DNA from: Flavobacterium sp. HSC-61S13
GTDB lineage: Bacteria > Bacteroidota > Bacteroidia > Flavobacteriales > Flavobacteriaceae
Length of the DNA: 64,000 bases
Direction: 5' to 3'
NCBI RefSeq assembly: GCF_024171535.1
Contig: NZ_JALJZV010000002.1
Location: forward strand, 1-64,000
Below are positions 25,916-35,323 of this stretch, one piece after another. The first letter of the stretch is position 1; each line of letters opens with the position of its first letter. The notes under the pieces are model-generated. The model saw only the letters and a program-made list of their open reading frames with translations. It made no database searches and was not told where the DNA came from. The translations under genes were made by a program, and so were the position numbers.

Positions 25916-27229
25916 TTAGGCGTTTTTAGTTCCTTGCGGAAATAACCACAAATCTACCAAATAGAAAACACCAAAGGAAATCAACGATGGCACTACCCAA
26001 GCTAATTCATATTGATGTAAAGGAATCCAGGATTTAAAAATACCGATGTTTTCTTTCTGAAAACCAAAACGCTCAGAGAATTCTAGCAAGGCAATAACCG
26101 TAGTAGCACCAACAGCACCGATAAAAGGCGCTCTACGGAAAATTATTTTTCCAAATAAAACCACATACAACACCATAGCTAAGGTAATTGGATATACAAC
26201 CGCTAAAAACGTAAATGCATAATCAATGATTTCATCTACTCCCCTAACAGCTAATATACTTGAAGACACGCAAGTTGCAATTACCACAACTTTGTAACTC
26301 AATTTACCTTTGGTCAAACCGCTAAAAAAGGTTCCAACGGCACAGGTTAATGCAATAGCCGTCGTCAAACAAGCCAAGGCAATACACAACGACAAGGCCG
26401 CTGTACCGCTTTTGCCCAAAACATGTTGAGAGATATACAACAACAAGTCTGCACGTCTATACTCTTCTGTAGCATCATAGCCTGAAGTTGCTCCCAAATA
26501 GACTAAGCCCCCGTAAATAAACAGCAAACAAAACATAGCAATCAATCCCGCGGCCATCGTAATCTTGGTTTTTTCACTAGCCGACACATATCCTTTCGCT
26601 TTTGCTGCCAAAATGATAATACTCGCAAAAATTACCGAAGCCAATACGTCCATGGTTTGATACCCCTCTCGGAATCCATCCAAAAAAGCTTGACCAGAGG
26701 ATGTACTCGTCTCTAAATCGGTACTCAGAGGATTCCATATTCCAACCACCACCAAGATACTTAGCAACACTAAAAGCAACGGGGTTAAAAACTTACCGAT
26801 GATATCGACTACTTTGGAAGGGGATATTGACAATACTAGTGTTATTGCAAAGAAAATAATAGAAGAAATAATCGGGCTAAAATTTGGAGCTAGCGCCACA
26901 ACACCCACTTCAAATGTCGTTGCAGCAGTACGCGGAATAGCGACCAATGGCCCAATACTCAACATGATTACTATCGCCAAAATAACGGCAAAGTACTTAT
27001 TGATTCTCGAACCCAAATCCGTAAAGGTTTCTCCAGAGAACAAAACGGCTAAAATCCCTAAAAAAGGGGCCAAAATCGCTGTTAAACTAAATCCTGAAAT
27101 AGAAGCCAACCAGTTTTCACCAGCGTTTAAACCCAATGTAGGCGGTAGTATTAAATTCCCTGCGCCAAAAAACATAGCAAATAGAGCAAATCCAATAGTT
27201 ATGGAATCGATAATCCTTTTTGATCTCAT
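25916..27229 (-). CDS. brnQ: Branched-chain amino-acid transporter (BrnQ)
   Basis: This is a 437-residue, highly hydrophobic, twelve-segment-type transporter. The N-terminus ITIGFALFAMFFGAGNLILP and GLNAGENWLASISGF are hallmarks of the LIVCS family, which imports Leu, Ile and Val with a cation. Its length is typical for BrnQ. A 320-bp spacer upstream is shared with divergent ypdA. A TATATTTG box at 27408-27415 would give a long leader with a terminator-like hairpin just before the start. Confidence 0.9.
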   Translation of the reverse strand: MRSKRIIDSITIGFALFAMFFGAGNLILPPTLGLNAGENWLASISGFSLTAILAPFLGILAVLFSGETFTDLGSRINKYFAVILAIVIMLSIGPLVAIPRTAATTFEVGVVALAPNFSPIISSIIFFAITLVLSISPSKVVDIIGKFLTPLLLVLLSILVVVGIWNPLSTDLETSTSSGQAFLDGFREGYQTMDVLASVIFASIIILAAKAKGYVSASEKTKITMAAGLIAMFCLLFIYGGLVYLGATSGYDATEEYRRADLLLYISQHVLGKSGTAALSLCIALACLTTAIALTCAVGTFFSGLTKGKLSYKVVVIATCVSSSILAVRGVDEIIDYAFTFLAVVYPITLAMVLYVVLFGKIIFRRAPFIGAVGATTVIALLEFSERFGFQKENIGIFKSWIPLHQYELAWVVPSLISFGVFYLVDLWLFPQGTKNA

Positions 27230-27553
27230 TTAAAATTGTATTTATAGACACCTCAAAAAAACAGTAGACGCTGTTTTTCAATCTAAGTCATTATATTTAT
27301 TTTATCCATACAGCATACCTCAATACTAGCGTATTGTAGCCAATTTGTATTGCAGCAAATTCAATTTATAGCGTGATTTTACACCATAATTAATATTGTT
27401 CCGCTTACAAATATAACCTTATCTCGGAATTTAGCTTGTAAATACCACAAATTCTGCCGGATTAATCCAATATATACACAGCTGAATAATTTCTACACAA
27501 GTATTATGGGAACGATTTTTGATTCTATAGGGTTTTAAATCAACAATCTATTT
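27230..27553. promoter_or_regulatory. brnQ/ypdA divergent spacer
   Basis: It contains a minus-strand TATATTTG box (27408-27415) that would give brnQ a leader of about 170 nt. Inside that leader is a hairpin AAAAACAG / CTGTTTTT (27257-27278) with a T run on the transcribed strand, 28 nt from the ATG. No clear box was seen for ypdA. Confidence 0.35.
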
Positions 27554-28525
27554 ATGCAAATCCCTTACGATATCATTATAATTGGAGCCGGTCCAATTGG
27601 CATTGCTTGTGCGCTAGAAGCCAAGAAAAAAAATCTAAACTATTTAATTCTTGAAAAGGGTTGTCTGGTTAATTCCCTATACAACTACCCGATCCATATG
27701 CAGTTTTTTTCGTCATCTGAATTACTAGAACTCGATCAAATACCTTTTACCAGTACTGAAAATAGGCCTAAGCGCAATGAGGCTCTAGAGTATTATAGAC
27801 GTATCGTTCAATCGAGAGCAGTTCGTGTAAACCTTTTTGAAGAGGTTCTTACTGTATCCAAAATTGAGAATTCATTTAATATACAAACCACTAAAAGTCT
27901 GTATCAGGCACATCATGTTATTGTGGCAACGGGTTTTTACGATATCCCAAACTTATTGAACATCCCCGGAGAAGATCTGCCTAAGGTCAATCACTATTAT
28001 AAAGATCCTCATTATTTTGCTCGCCAAAAAGTCGTTGTTGTCGGTGGGAGCAATTCATCGGTTGATGCTGCTTTGGAGTGCTATCGCAAAGGCGCATCAG
28101 TAAGCTTAGTGATCCGAGATCAAACCATTGGCAGTCATGTAAAATACTGGGTGCGTCCAGATATCGAAAACCGAATAGCCGAGGGATCTATTCAAGTATA
28201 TTACAATAGCCAACTAAAGGAAGTCACCCCTACGACCGTTATCCTCGAAACACCAGAAGCCTCCGTAACGATAGCGAATGATTTTGTACTGGCTTTGATA
28301 GGATATCGTCCTAATATCGAATTCTTAGAACGCATCGGTATCGCCTTTAGCGATGATAATCGCAAAATCCCCGTTTACAATCCTGAAACTATGGAAACCA
28401 ATATCGAACAGTTGTATTTGGCAGGCGTGGTTTGTGGTGGTCTAGACACTCATGAATGGTTTATTGAAAACTCCCGAATTCACGCGGTTAAAATAGTAGA
28501 ACACATCAGTCGAAACACCTTGTAA
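27554..28525 (+). CDS. ypdA: YpdA-family bacillithiol-disulfide reductase-like flavoprotein
   Basis: The 323-residue protein has an FAD-binding Rossmann motif at the start (IIIGAGPIGIACALEAKKK). An NAD(P)H-binding motif sits near residue 160 (VVVVGGSNSSVDAALECYRKG). The N-terminal stretch YNYPIHMQFFSSSELLEL is typical of YpdA. Lack of a CxxC redox pair separates it from thioredoxin reductase. In low-G+C Gram-positive bacteria YpdA reduces bacillithiol disulfide; in a Bacteroidota host the thiol partner is assumed the same. It is divergent from brnQ and convergent with the Fur gene. Confidence 0.8.
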   Translation: MQIPYDIIIIGAGPIGIACALEAKKKNLNYLILEKGCLVNSLYNYPIHMQFFSSSELLELDQIPFTSTENRPKRNEALEYYRRIVQSRAVRVNLFEEVLTVSKIENSFNIQTTKSLYQAHHVIVATGFYDIPNLLNIPGEDLPKVNHYYKDPHYFARQKVVVVGGSNSSVDAALECYRKGASVSLVIRDQTIGSHVKYWVRPDIENRIAEGSIQVYYNSQLKEVTPTTVILETPEASVTIANDFVLALIGYRPNIEFLERIGIAFSDDNRKIPVYNPETMETNIEQLYLAGVVCGGLDTHEWFIENSRIHAVKIVEHISRNTL

Positions 28526-28639
28526 TAAACCTAAAGCACTGAATAAAATAAAGACCGCCACCAAAGCAATGGCAGCTACTATTGACCTAAGACTTTATCC
28601 GACTTAACCTCTTCAATCCAAATCTATATTTGCACTGGA

Positions 28640-29077
28640 TTAGATCGGCTTGGAATTTGTCATACATCCTTCACAGATGCCCTTGGCAAGGACCTCATAT
28701 TCATCAAACTGGAAGCCCGGAGGAATCACAATCTTTGGAATCTGGACGTGGGTTAAACAAATCGTTTTTTTACATTGATTGCATATAAAATGTACGTGAG
28801 TATCTCGATGTTTGTCTTCAGAACAATCCACATCACATAAAGCATATTGAGTTCCTATACCCGTGCTTATTTTGTGAATTAACCCCTTTTGTTCAAATGT
28901 TTTTAAAGTCCTATAAAGAGTCACACGATCCGATTGCTCGAAACTATTTTCAATATCAGCCAAAGTCACAGCCTCCGCTTGAGTTTTTAAATATTCGTAA
29001 ACTAAGATACGCATGGCTGTAGGGTTAATTTTTTTTGATATCAATTCAGCCTCTAACTGTAATTTATTATTATTCAC
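28640..29077 (-). CDS. Fur-family metal-responsive regulator
   Basis: The 145-residue protein has a winged helix at the N-terminus (TLADIENSFEQSDRVTLYRTLKTFEQKGLIHKI) and a C-terminal metal domain. The latter has DTHVHFICNQCKKT and GICEGC, the two CxxC pairs of the structural zinc site. Fur, Zur and PerR cannot be told apart from these residues alone. Translation starts at GTG 29077 (no ATG upstream in frame). The promoter region carries a 17-bp palindrome that may be its own operator. The haem-uptake operon at 39.5-43.1 kb is a possible target. Confidence 0.88.
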   Translation of the reverse strand: MNNNKLQLEAELISKKINPTAMRILVYEYLKTQAEAVTLADIENSFEQSDRVTLYRTLKTFEQKGLIHKISTGIGTQYALCDVDCSEDKHRDTHVHFICNQCKKTICLTHVQIPKIVIPPGFQFDEYEVLAKGICEGCMTNSKPI

Positions 29078-29086
29078 ACTCGGTTG

Positions 29087-29119
29087 ATTTTAATTATTAA
29101 AATTCACTCTGCAAAACTA
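29087..29119 (-). promoter_or_regulatory. Promoter box and palindrome before the Fur-family gene
   Basis: TAGTTTTG (29112-29119, minus strand) fits TAnnTTTG. Just downstream, over the predicted transcript start, is the perfect 17-bp palindrome ATTTTAAT-T-ATTAAAAT (29087-29103). Its position suits an autoregulatory operator. Pure A/T palindromes also arise by chance in such spacers. Confidence 0.4.
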
Positions 29120-29253
29120 CTATTAAGCCTGTAATGGCTAATCTATTTGATTATTTCTCTATTTTAAGTAGGCTTAGACTTCATTCTTAATTTAAAAAAA
29201 GTACCTTTATTTTTTATAAGTCAAATATTCATATCAAATTACAATTAATCCTC

Positions 29254-30459
29254 GTGAGTAGCAAAATTATTGGAAGTATTTTAATCGTAGCAGGAACAGC
29301 CATCGGAGGTGGTATGCTTGCCATGCCAATCATATCAGCTGGTGTTGGTTTCGGTGGTATCAGTATCGTTTTATTTTTAATCTGGTTAGCGATGTGTTAT
29401 ACCGCCTTGCTTTTTGTGAAAATATACAAATACAACCCGCACGATGCCGGTTTAAATACCATCACTAAGAAATACTTAGGCAAAACCGGATCCTTTATTA
29501 CCGCTTTGAGTATGCTCACTTTGATGTACGCCCTGATTTCTGCCTATATCACAGGTGGAGGAGCCATTATCAGTACCAATCTAAAGCTGTGGCTCGGAAT
29601 CACTTTATCTCCGACCCTATCGGCTTTGTTATTTACATTTTTATTTGGTGGTATCGTATCGTTAGGTACGAAATTAGTCGACTTTACAACCAAATGGATT
29701 TTTACTATTAAGCTGATTTTTTTAGTGATCGTTATTGTGGCATTACTTCCGTTTGTAAAAATAGAAAACCTCATGACATTGCCCGTTGAACGCGCCTTGA
29801 TTTTCTCCGCTGTACCGGTTATTTTCACTTCATTCGGATTTCATGTGGTCATCCCAAGTTTGGTGAACTACTTGAAAGGCGATTACAAGCAATTGCGTTT
29901 CGTCATGATTGTTGGAAGTTTAATTCCTTTAGTCATTTATTTAATTTGGGAATTGTCCGTTTTAGGAAGTATTGACAACGGGATATTTATGTCGATTTTA
30001 CAAACTAACGTTGGCCTAGAAGGATTAATACTGGCGATTAGAGAAATATCCAATGCTCGAGTAACCAACATAGCCGTCAATGTATTTGCAGCAGCAGCTA
30101 TACTGACTTCATTCCTCGGTGTGGCTCTCGCCCTATATGATTATATTAAGGATTTAGGCAAAAGTACCCGATGGATCAGCAACTCCTATTCCGCCATAGC
30201 CCTAACGTTTTTACCCGCATTGGGCTTTGCCTTATTTTACCCAGAGGGCTTTATACTCGCCTTGAGTTATGCTTCTATTTCATTGGTTGTATTGTCATTG
30301 ATCTTACCTGTATGGATGCTGATTAAAGCCAAAAAGCAGGCTAATGAAAAAATATCAATGGGTATGAAAATCAGTTTTTCGGGAATTGCTTTACTATCCC
30401 TAATTATTTTGGGCACACAAGTTTTGATTGCAGCAGGTAAAATCCCTAATGTAGGCTAA
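29254..30459 (+). CDS. Aromatic amino-acid permease (HAAAP family)
   Basis: The 401-residue polytopic protein has about eleven membrane segments. The first, KIIGSILIVAGTAIGGGMLA, is diagnostic for the hydroxy/aromatic amino-acid permeases (TyrP, Mtr). The family imports Trp or Tyr with protons; which one cannot be decided. The start is GTG at 29254. It is divergent from the Fur-family gene across 176 bp. The 74-bp repeat array follows immediately. Confidence 0.85.
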   Translation: MSSKIIGSILIVAGTAIGGGMLAMPIISAGVGFGGISIVLFLIWLAMCYTALLFVKIYKYNPHDAGLNTITKKYLGKTGSFITALSMLTLMYALISAYITGGGAIISTNLKLWLGITLSPTLSALLFTFLFGGIVSLGTKLVDFTTKWIFTIKLIFLVIVIVALLPFVKIENLMTLPVERALIFSAVPVIFTSFGFHVVIPSLVNYLKGDYKQLRFVMIVGSLIPLVIYLIWELSVLGSIDNGIFMSILQTNVGLEGLILAIREISNARVTNIAVNVFAAAAILTSFLGVALALYDYIKDLGKSTRWISNSYSAIALTFLPALGFALFYPEGFILALSYASISLVVLSLILPVWMLIKAKKQANEKISMGMKISFSGIALLSLIILGTQVLIAAGKIPNVG

Positions 30460-30470
30460 GATGCTTATGT

Positions 30471-30766
30471 GTCTATGTGCCCATTCGCAGATACGCGAAT
30501 ACGCACACCCAAGTATAGGCACAACTACGTATCAGCATTTAAAGCCTATATGTACATGCGCACATACGCGAATACGCATACTCTAGTATAGGAACTTCTG
30601 CGTATCAGCACCTAAAAGCCTATAGGCACATTCGCAGATACGAGAATTCGCACACCCAAGTAAAGGCACATCGGCGTATCAGCAACTAAAAGCCTATAGG
30701 CACATGCGTACATACGCGAATACGCACACTCAAGTATAGGCACATCGGCGTATCTGCGTATCTGCG
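30471..30766. repeat. Four tandem 74-bp intergenic repeats
   Basis: Units begin at 30471, 30545, 30619 and 30693, each 74 bp and in direct contact. The core reads CATTCGCAGATACGCGAATACGC, then a GTATAGGCACAT-like word and GCGTATCAGCA, ending CTAAAAG. Copies differ by scattered substitutions. The array is visibly richer in G+C than other spacers in the window and fills the whole 313-bp gap between two convergent genes. No ORF crosses it. Within a unit, CGCAGATACG- and CGTATCTGCG-type words can pair, so hairpins are possible. Confidence 0.9.
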
Positions 30767-30772
30767 CAAATC

Positions 30773-31804
30773 TTAAGACACCGCTTGTTTAAACAGGCTA
30801 AAACTCTTTAATCGTGCTTGATGATCATATATAGGGCTCGTTATCATCAATTCATCGATTTCTAAAACGTCGCAAAACCTTTGAAGATCGGGTTTCACAC
30901 TGTCTTTGGTACCAATAAAAGTACAGGCCAACTTTTGATAGACCATATTTTCCTCCTGTTCACTCCAAAGTCCATCCATAGAATCTACGGGTTTCTGCAT
31001 CGGTCTGCGATCGTTACGGATAATACCCAAAAACATATTGTATAAAGAAGTGGCTAATCGGTTGGCTTCCTCTTCCGTATCAGCAATCATGGCATTAACA
31101 CAAGCCATGAAATAGGGTTCCTCCCATTTGTCCGAAGGCTGAAATTCACTTTTATATATTTGCGATGCCATTTGAATTTGTTCGGGCGCAAAGTGACTGG
31201 CAAAAGCATATGGCAATCCTAATTTTGCTGCTAAATGAGCGCTATCTGTACTCGATCCCAAAATCCAAAGCGGCACTTCGAGTCCGTCACCTGGAAAAGC
31301 ACGTACCTTCGCATCGGCATTATTTTTAGAGAAAAAACCTTGTAATTCCGCAACTTGCTCTGGAAAGTAGTTGGCCGATAAATCGTGAGTACGTCGTAAA
31401 GCCATAGCCGTCAATCCATCGGTACCCGGTGCTCTTCCCAAGCCCAAGTCAATTCGATTTGGATAAAGTGATTCGAGCGTTCCGAATTGCTCCGCTATAA
31501 CTAAAGGCGCGTGATTAGGCAACATAATACCTCCGGAACCGACGCGCAAAGTAGTGGTTCCCTGAGCCAAATACCCTATTAAAACAGCCGTGGCAGAACT
31601 GGCTATATAAGGCATGTTGTGATGCTCGGCTACCCAAAAACGCCGATACCCTAAGGCCTCAACATGTTGCGCCAAATTCAAACTATTATTTAAAGTTTCT
31701 TTAGTGGTGATATCTACTCCGATTACGGCCAGTTCCAAAACCGAAACGGGAATATCTCCTAGTGGTTTATATCTTTTCATGAAATTAAAAGCTGAGTTAT
31801 TCAA
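30773..31804 (-). CDS. Luciferase-like (LLM class) flavin-dependent oxidoreductase
   Basis: The 343-residue protein has the family's bacterial-luciferase TIM barrel. It carries [16 protein letters not shown] near residue 50, [26 protein letters not shown] near 85-110, and [13 protein letters not shown] after it, all typical of the single-component LLM group (E. coli YhbW-like). The substrate is unknown. A second in-frame ATG (codon 9, [13 protein letters not shown]) may be the true start. The stop codon lies 6 bp after the 74-bp repeats. Confidence 0.85.
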   Translation of the reverse strand: MNNSAFNFMKRYKPLGDIPVSVLELAVIGVDITTKETLNNSLNLAQHVEALGYRRFWVAEHHNMPYIASSATAVLIGYLAQGTTTLRVGSGGIMLPNHAPLVIAEQFGTLESLYPNRIDLGLGRAPGTDGLTAMALRRTHDLSANYFPEQVAELQGFFSKNNADAKVRAFPGDGLEVPLWILGSSTDSAHLAAKLGLPYAFASHFAPEQIQMASQIYKSEFQPSDKWEEPYFMACVNAMIADTEEEANRLATSLYNMFLGIIRNDRRPMQKPVDSMDGLWSEQEENMVYQKLACTFIGTKDSVKPDLQRFCDVLEIDELMITSPIYDHQARLKSFSLFKQAVS

Positions 31805-31950
31805 TACTTAAAGGTACGAAATTTCTTGGATTTGAGCTTGCTCGACCCCAGCATTAACCTTATCTATAACCCCAATTCTAAAAGATATCAAAACGGCAAC
31901 AAACTCGACTTTACACGAATTTTATATACCTAAAAAAGTTAAAATGCAGC

Positions 31951-32766
31951 CTACTTATTTAAGGTACGCATAGCTCTTTTTACAATGTATTGGGTGGCCT
32001 TGGAATTCGAATCGTTTGCCCAACGCATGCAAAGTGAGCTTACGAATTCCGGTTGCGACTTACTCGCATCATTGAGCCAATTAGCAACACTGTTTTGAAC
32101 ATACAAAGACTCATCGCTTTTTAAAGCTTCCAAAAGCGGCAATGCTAGTTCAGGGTTGTTTTTTAAGGCAGTTATCGTTTGAGTCCAAACTCCTTTAGGA
32201 CGAGTGACTTCAGTGATAAACCTGCGTATCCTCTCATCTGGATCTGTTGTCCAACGTTGTAAATAGACAATTATTTCTTCAAGTTGCTTAACCAACTCTG
32301 GACGCAATGCCATCCATACAATTTCTCGCACACCAAAATTCGCATCGGCAATTAGTGGCCTCGCGAGCTCCAAGCGTTCTACAAGGGTTAAATCGTTATT
32401 TAAAGCAATGATATAACAGGCATAACAGCGTATAGAATCTGATTTATGCGTACTAAATAAGGAATACAGTTGCTCCGAATTGTTGTTTCTAATACCGTAT
32501 GCCGATAAATAATTTCCTACCGCAGCTACGCACTTCATCACAGATGGTTTATCTATACCATCCAATACATTTATCAATTGCGGCACTTCTGCGCCTAATC
32601 CCAATTGTGGAAAAACATTATTAATCAACTGTTTGTGATCTATAGCTGACCATTCGATCAAATTGACTGTTTCAATCTCGCCTTGATTCAGCATTTGCAA
32701 AACCGCATCCGGAATCAAATTACCTTTGGTCGCTCCTTTGCGATTTAATAATTCAACTGTAGTCAT
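31951..32766 (-). CDS. AlkC/AlkD-like HEAT-repeat DNA alkylation repair protein
   Basis: The 271-residue all-helical protein has HEAT-like repeats (DSIRCYACYIIALNNDLTLVERLELARPLI, FGVREIVWMALRPELVKQLEEII). The segment DPDERIRRFITEVTRPKGVW resembles the AlkC group, whose members excise N3-methyladenine from DNA. Catalytic activity cannot be confirmed here. It starts one base after the stop of the TPR gene, so the pair is one transcript. Confidence 0.7.
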   Translation of the reverse strand: MTTVELLNRKGATKGNLIPDAVLQMLNQGEIETVNLIEWSAIDHKQLINNVFPQLGLGAEVPQLINVLDGIDKPSVMKCVAAVGNYLSAYGIRNNNSEQLYSLFSTHKSDSIRCYACYIIALNNDLTLVERLELARPLIADANFGVREIVWMALRPELVKQLEEIIVYLQRWTTDPDERIRRFITEVTRPKGVWTQTITALKNNPELALPLLEALKSDESLYVQNSVANWLNDASKSQPEFVSSLCMRWANDSNSKATQYIVKRAMRTLNK

Positions 32767-32767
32767 T

Positions 32768-35146
32768 TTATTCTTTTAAATTAAGTGCGTTAGTAGCCCA
32801 TTGATTCCACAAATATTGTGCTTTTCTCTGATAATATTCCGATTCCAAATCAAAGTCAATCGGCAAAATATGTTCTTCATCTTCCTTAAAATGATAAAAC
32901 AACACATACATCTTACTGCGTTTCTTTTCTTGAGTTCCAAATCCAAAGAAACCCTTTTTAGTTTCCGTCCATTCAACCAAATTAAAACGGATGGTGACAT
33001 TCTGTTCTAAGAAATAAAAATCCAACATCGAATCCCACGTTTGCGTATCGGGAGCTTCACGTTGTGTTTTTCCAATCAAATGCACGTGAATATTCTCTTC
33101 AATCCAAGCTTCTGCTTCGGGATCCTCCTGATCGACGAACAAGTCGATAATTTGCTTCAAATGCGCTTCGTGGTTTTTAGTTTTATCCGTAATCGCAAAA
33201 TCAAAAACCTTTTCTTGTCGCTGTCTGTAAAAATCTTTAATCTTTTTAGACTTTACACTGCCCGATTCCAAATCAAATTCACTGGGCAGGTCTTTTAAAG
33301 CCGACTGAAATTGCTCGGTATCCCCATACTCCTCCTTCATTTTAAGAAAGTATTTCTGTGCGGTATCTAGTTCACCTAATTTGTAATAAGCCCACCCCAA
33401 ATTATACCACCAATACAAAAAAGCTTTCTCTTCCTGCATTTTAGTGTAAATAGGCGTATCAAAAAATTCATTCGCCAAATCAATAGCTTTCTGATATTGC
33501 TTGTTTTCATATCTGATGAAAGTAATGAATTCCAATGCGATATCGATCATTTCACTTACTTTATCCTCATCTTCATCATCACTGGCTTCAAAACCGTTTT
33601 TAAGTTCATAATAGAAACTTTCAGCCCGATCAAAATCACCTTTACTTAAAAATGCCCTTAAGCGATTTAACTGCACGTTAAACCAATAGACGGAATAAGT
33701 CTCATAATAAGTTAGCAACTGTATTGAAAAAGCTTCCAACTGTTCGAAATCGTTGGCAAGTTTACAAACAGCAATTCCGCTGGCTAAGTTTTCCCAAAAT
33801 GGAGCTAACTCATACCCCCTTTTATGTAGGGCAATAGCGAATTTTGCTTGATCCATATCCAACTCTTCGTCTACCTTTAATTCGATCAAGGTCTTAATGA
33901 CTACTCCTAGATTATTGCACAATAGGGCAAATTCATGAGGACTATTATTACTAGAAGAGCCGATACCGTGAGTGAAATAATCATCATAGGCCACATAAGC
34001 TTTCCTTCCATAAAACTCGGAGAGCTCATAAAAATATATGGCTTTCTCATTTTCACCGTGTTCGGCTAAATCTGTAGCCTTTTCCAATAATGCTACATGT
34101 ATGGCATAGCCATCTAAGCCATCTAATTCGATGGGATAATCAAAGTGATCTAAAGAAATCTTTAGTTTTTCACAAAGCACTATATAGGTACTGGCTAATG
34201 AATCCGAGATCTTTTGTATGATGTGATAATACTGTGTATAACCTTCATAGGCTTTTTTGCTGTTTTTTTCAATCAACAAATAATGACTCCCGTACATTCT
34301 CCAGGCTATTTGATTCGAAGGATTTTGATCGATCTCGTTTAGGATTAAAGGCAAAAACTTCTGCCCCCATTCCTTTACTGTAGCGACACCAAATTCTGTA
34401 TAGAATTCCATTCCAATATTAAAAAACAATCGAAACAGATTCCAATGTTTGTGTAACAAACCACGATCAAATAATTCTTGTATTTCTTTTGCAAAAACGA
34501 TGGTAGCCTCGCCAGGATAGTACGATTTATAAGCATCTAGCAGTAAAAAAGCCTCATCGAATCGGTGTTGCTTTAGCAAGAGCCTACCGCCGTGATAACT
34601 TTGATAAAAATGATTTGGCGTATGTTGATGCGACAGCAAATAATAATCTGCGGCGGTTTCTTCCTTGTCCAACTGTTCATAAATCGTTGCTAAACGATAA
34701 TAGGTATCTCCAAATTCAGTATCTTGAAAGGAACGCTTGTTTTGAACTTGGGAGATCTCGATTAATTTGTCTTCTAAAGCTACAATTGCGCGGTCCTTCA
34801 TTTCCAATTTCTCCGAGTATATCCAAGCCTTCCAATCGTATGCTTCTACTTTTTGTTCGCGATCTGTTGTACTGTCTAAAATTTGTTCGGTGGTATTCAA
34901 CATCACCGAAACATCATTAAAATAGGGTCCATTAAATATTTTAACCTTCCAAAACAAAGCTTCTAACTGCTTTGCATCATTGGACAACACCTCTTCTATG
35001 GCAACGAGTATCTGTTCCGATAGGAGTTGATTTTGATTAAAAATCAATATCTTTTCCTCATCAGACACTTGTGTATCCTCTTCTAAAAATTGAAGCTGAC
35101 TATATAAATCTTTAACCTCTGCTAGTTTGAGTTGTACCTCACTCAT
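32768..35146 (-). CDS. Large tetratricopeptide-type cytoplasmic protein
   Basis: The 792-residue protein is without signal peptide or membrane helix. It is rich in paired helices of TPR type (e.g. DTYYRLATIYEQLDKEETAADYYLLSHQHTPNHFY near 150-185, YNLGWAYYKLGELDTAQKYFLKMKEEYGD near 595-625). The C-terminal 130 residues form a separate acidic/aromatic domain. It is probably a protein-interaction scaffold; the partner is unknown. The downstream AlkC-like gene is one base away, linking the two in expression. Confidence 0.75.
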   Translation of the reverse strand: MSEVQLKLAEVKDLYSQLQFLEEDTQVSDEEKILIFNQNQLLSEQILVAIEEVLSNDAKQLEALFWKVKIFNGPYFNDVSVMLNTTEQILDSTTDREQKVEAYDWKAWIYSEKLEMKDRAIVALEDKLIEISQVQNKRSFQDTEFGDTYYRLATIYEQLDKEETAADYYLLSHQHTPNHFYQSYHGGRLLLKQHRFDEAFLLLDAYKSYYPGEATIVFAKEIQELFDRGLLHKHWNLFRLFFNIGMEFYTEFGVATVKEWGQKFLPLILNEIDQNPSNQIAWRMYGSHYLLIEKNSKKAYEGYTQYYHIIQKISDSLASTYIVLCEKLKISLDHFDYPIELDGLDGYAIHVALLEKATDLAEHGENEKAIYFYELSEFYGRKAYVAYDDYFTHGIGSSSNNSPHEFALLCNNLGVVIKTLIELKVDEELDMDQAKFAIALHKRGYELAPFWENLASGIAVCKLANDFEQLEAFSIQLLTYYETYSVYWFNVQLNRLRAFLSKGDFDRAESFYYELKNGFEASDDEDEDKVSEMIDIALEFITFIRYENKQYQKAIDLANEFFDTPIYTKMQEEKAFLYWWYNLGWAYYKLGELDTAQKYFLKMKEEYGDTEQFQSALKDLPSEFDLESGSVKSKKIKDFYRQRQEKVFDFAITDKTKNHEAHLKQIIDLFVDQEDPEAEAWIEENIHVHLIGKTQREAPDTQTWDSMLDFYFLEQNVTIRFNLVEWTETKKGFFGFGTQEKKRSKMYVLFYHFKEDEEHILPIDFDLESEYYQRKAQYLWNQWATNALNLKE

Positions 35147-35255
35147 AATGGTTAATTCGTTTTTAAATGTTTATAAAAAACTACGTGAAAAAAAAATCAA
35201 GTATAAAGGTAATATATAAATTTTACATGATACTTTTTTAAAAAAAAACATAAAA

Positions 35256-35279
35256 AAAACAGGCATACTGCCTGTTTTT
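35256..35279 (-). terminator. Intrinsic terminator after chaA
   Basis: The stem AAAACAGGC / GCCTGTTTT has an ATACT loop and A/T runs on both sides. It lies 45 nt past the chaA stop codon. Confidence 0.85.
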
Positions 35280-35323
35280 AATTTTTATTCTTCTGTTTTT
35301 AACACTGTTTCTCAGTAATTTTA

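Noticed and set aside
26799..27233. A 144-codon plus-strand frame opposite brnQ.
   Set aside because: Antisense shadow of a strongly supported transporter gene.
30471..30766. The 74-bp repeats as a CRISPR array.
   Set aside because: Units are contiguous with no unique spacers, no cas genes nearby, and the unit is too long and imperfect.
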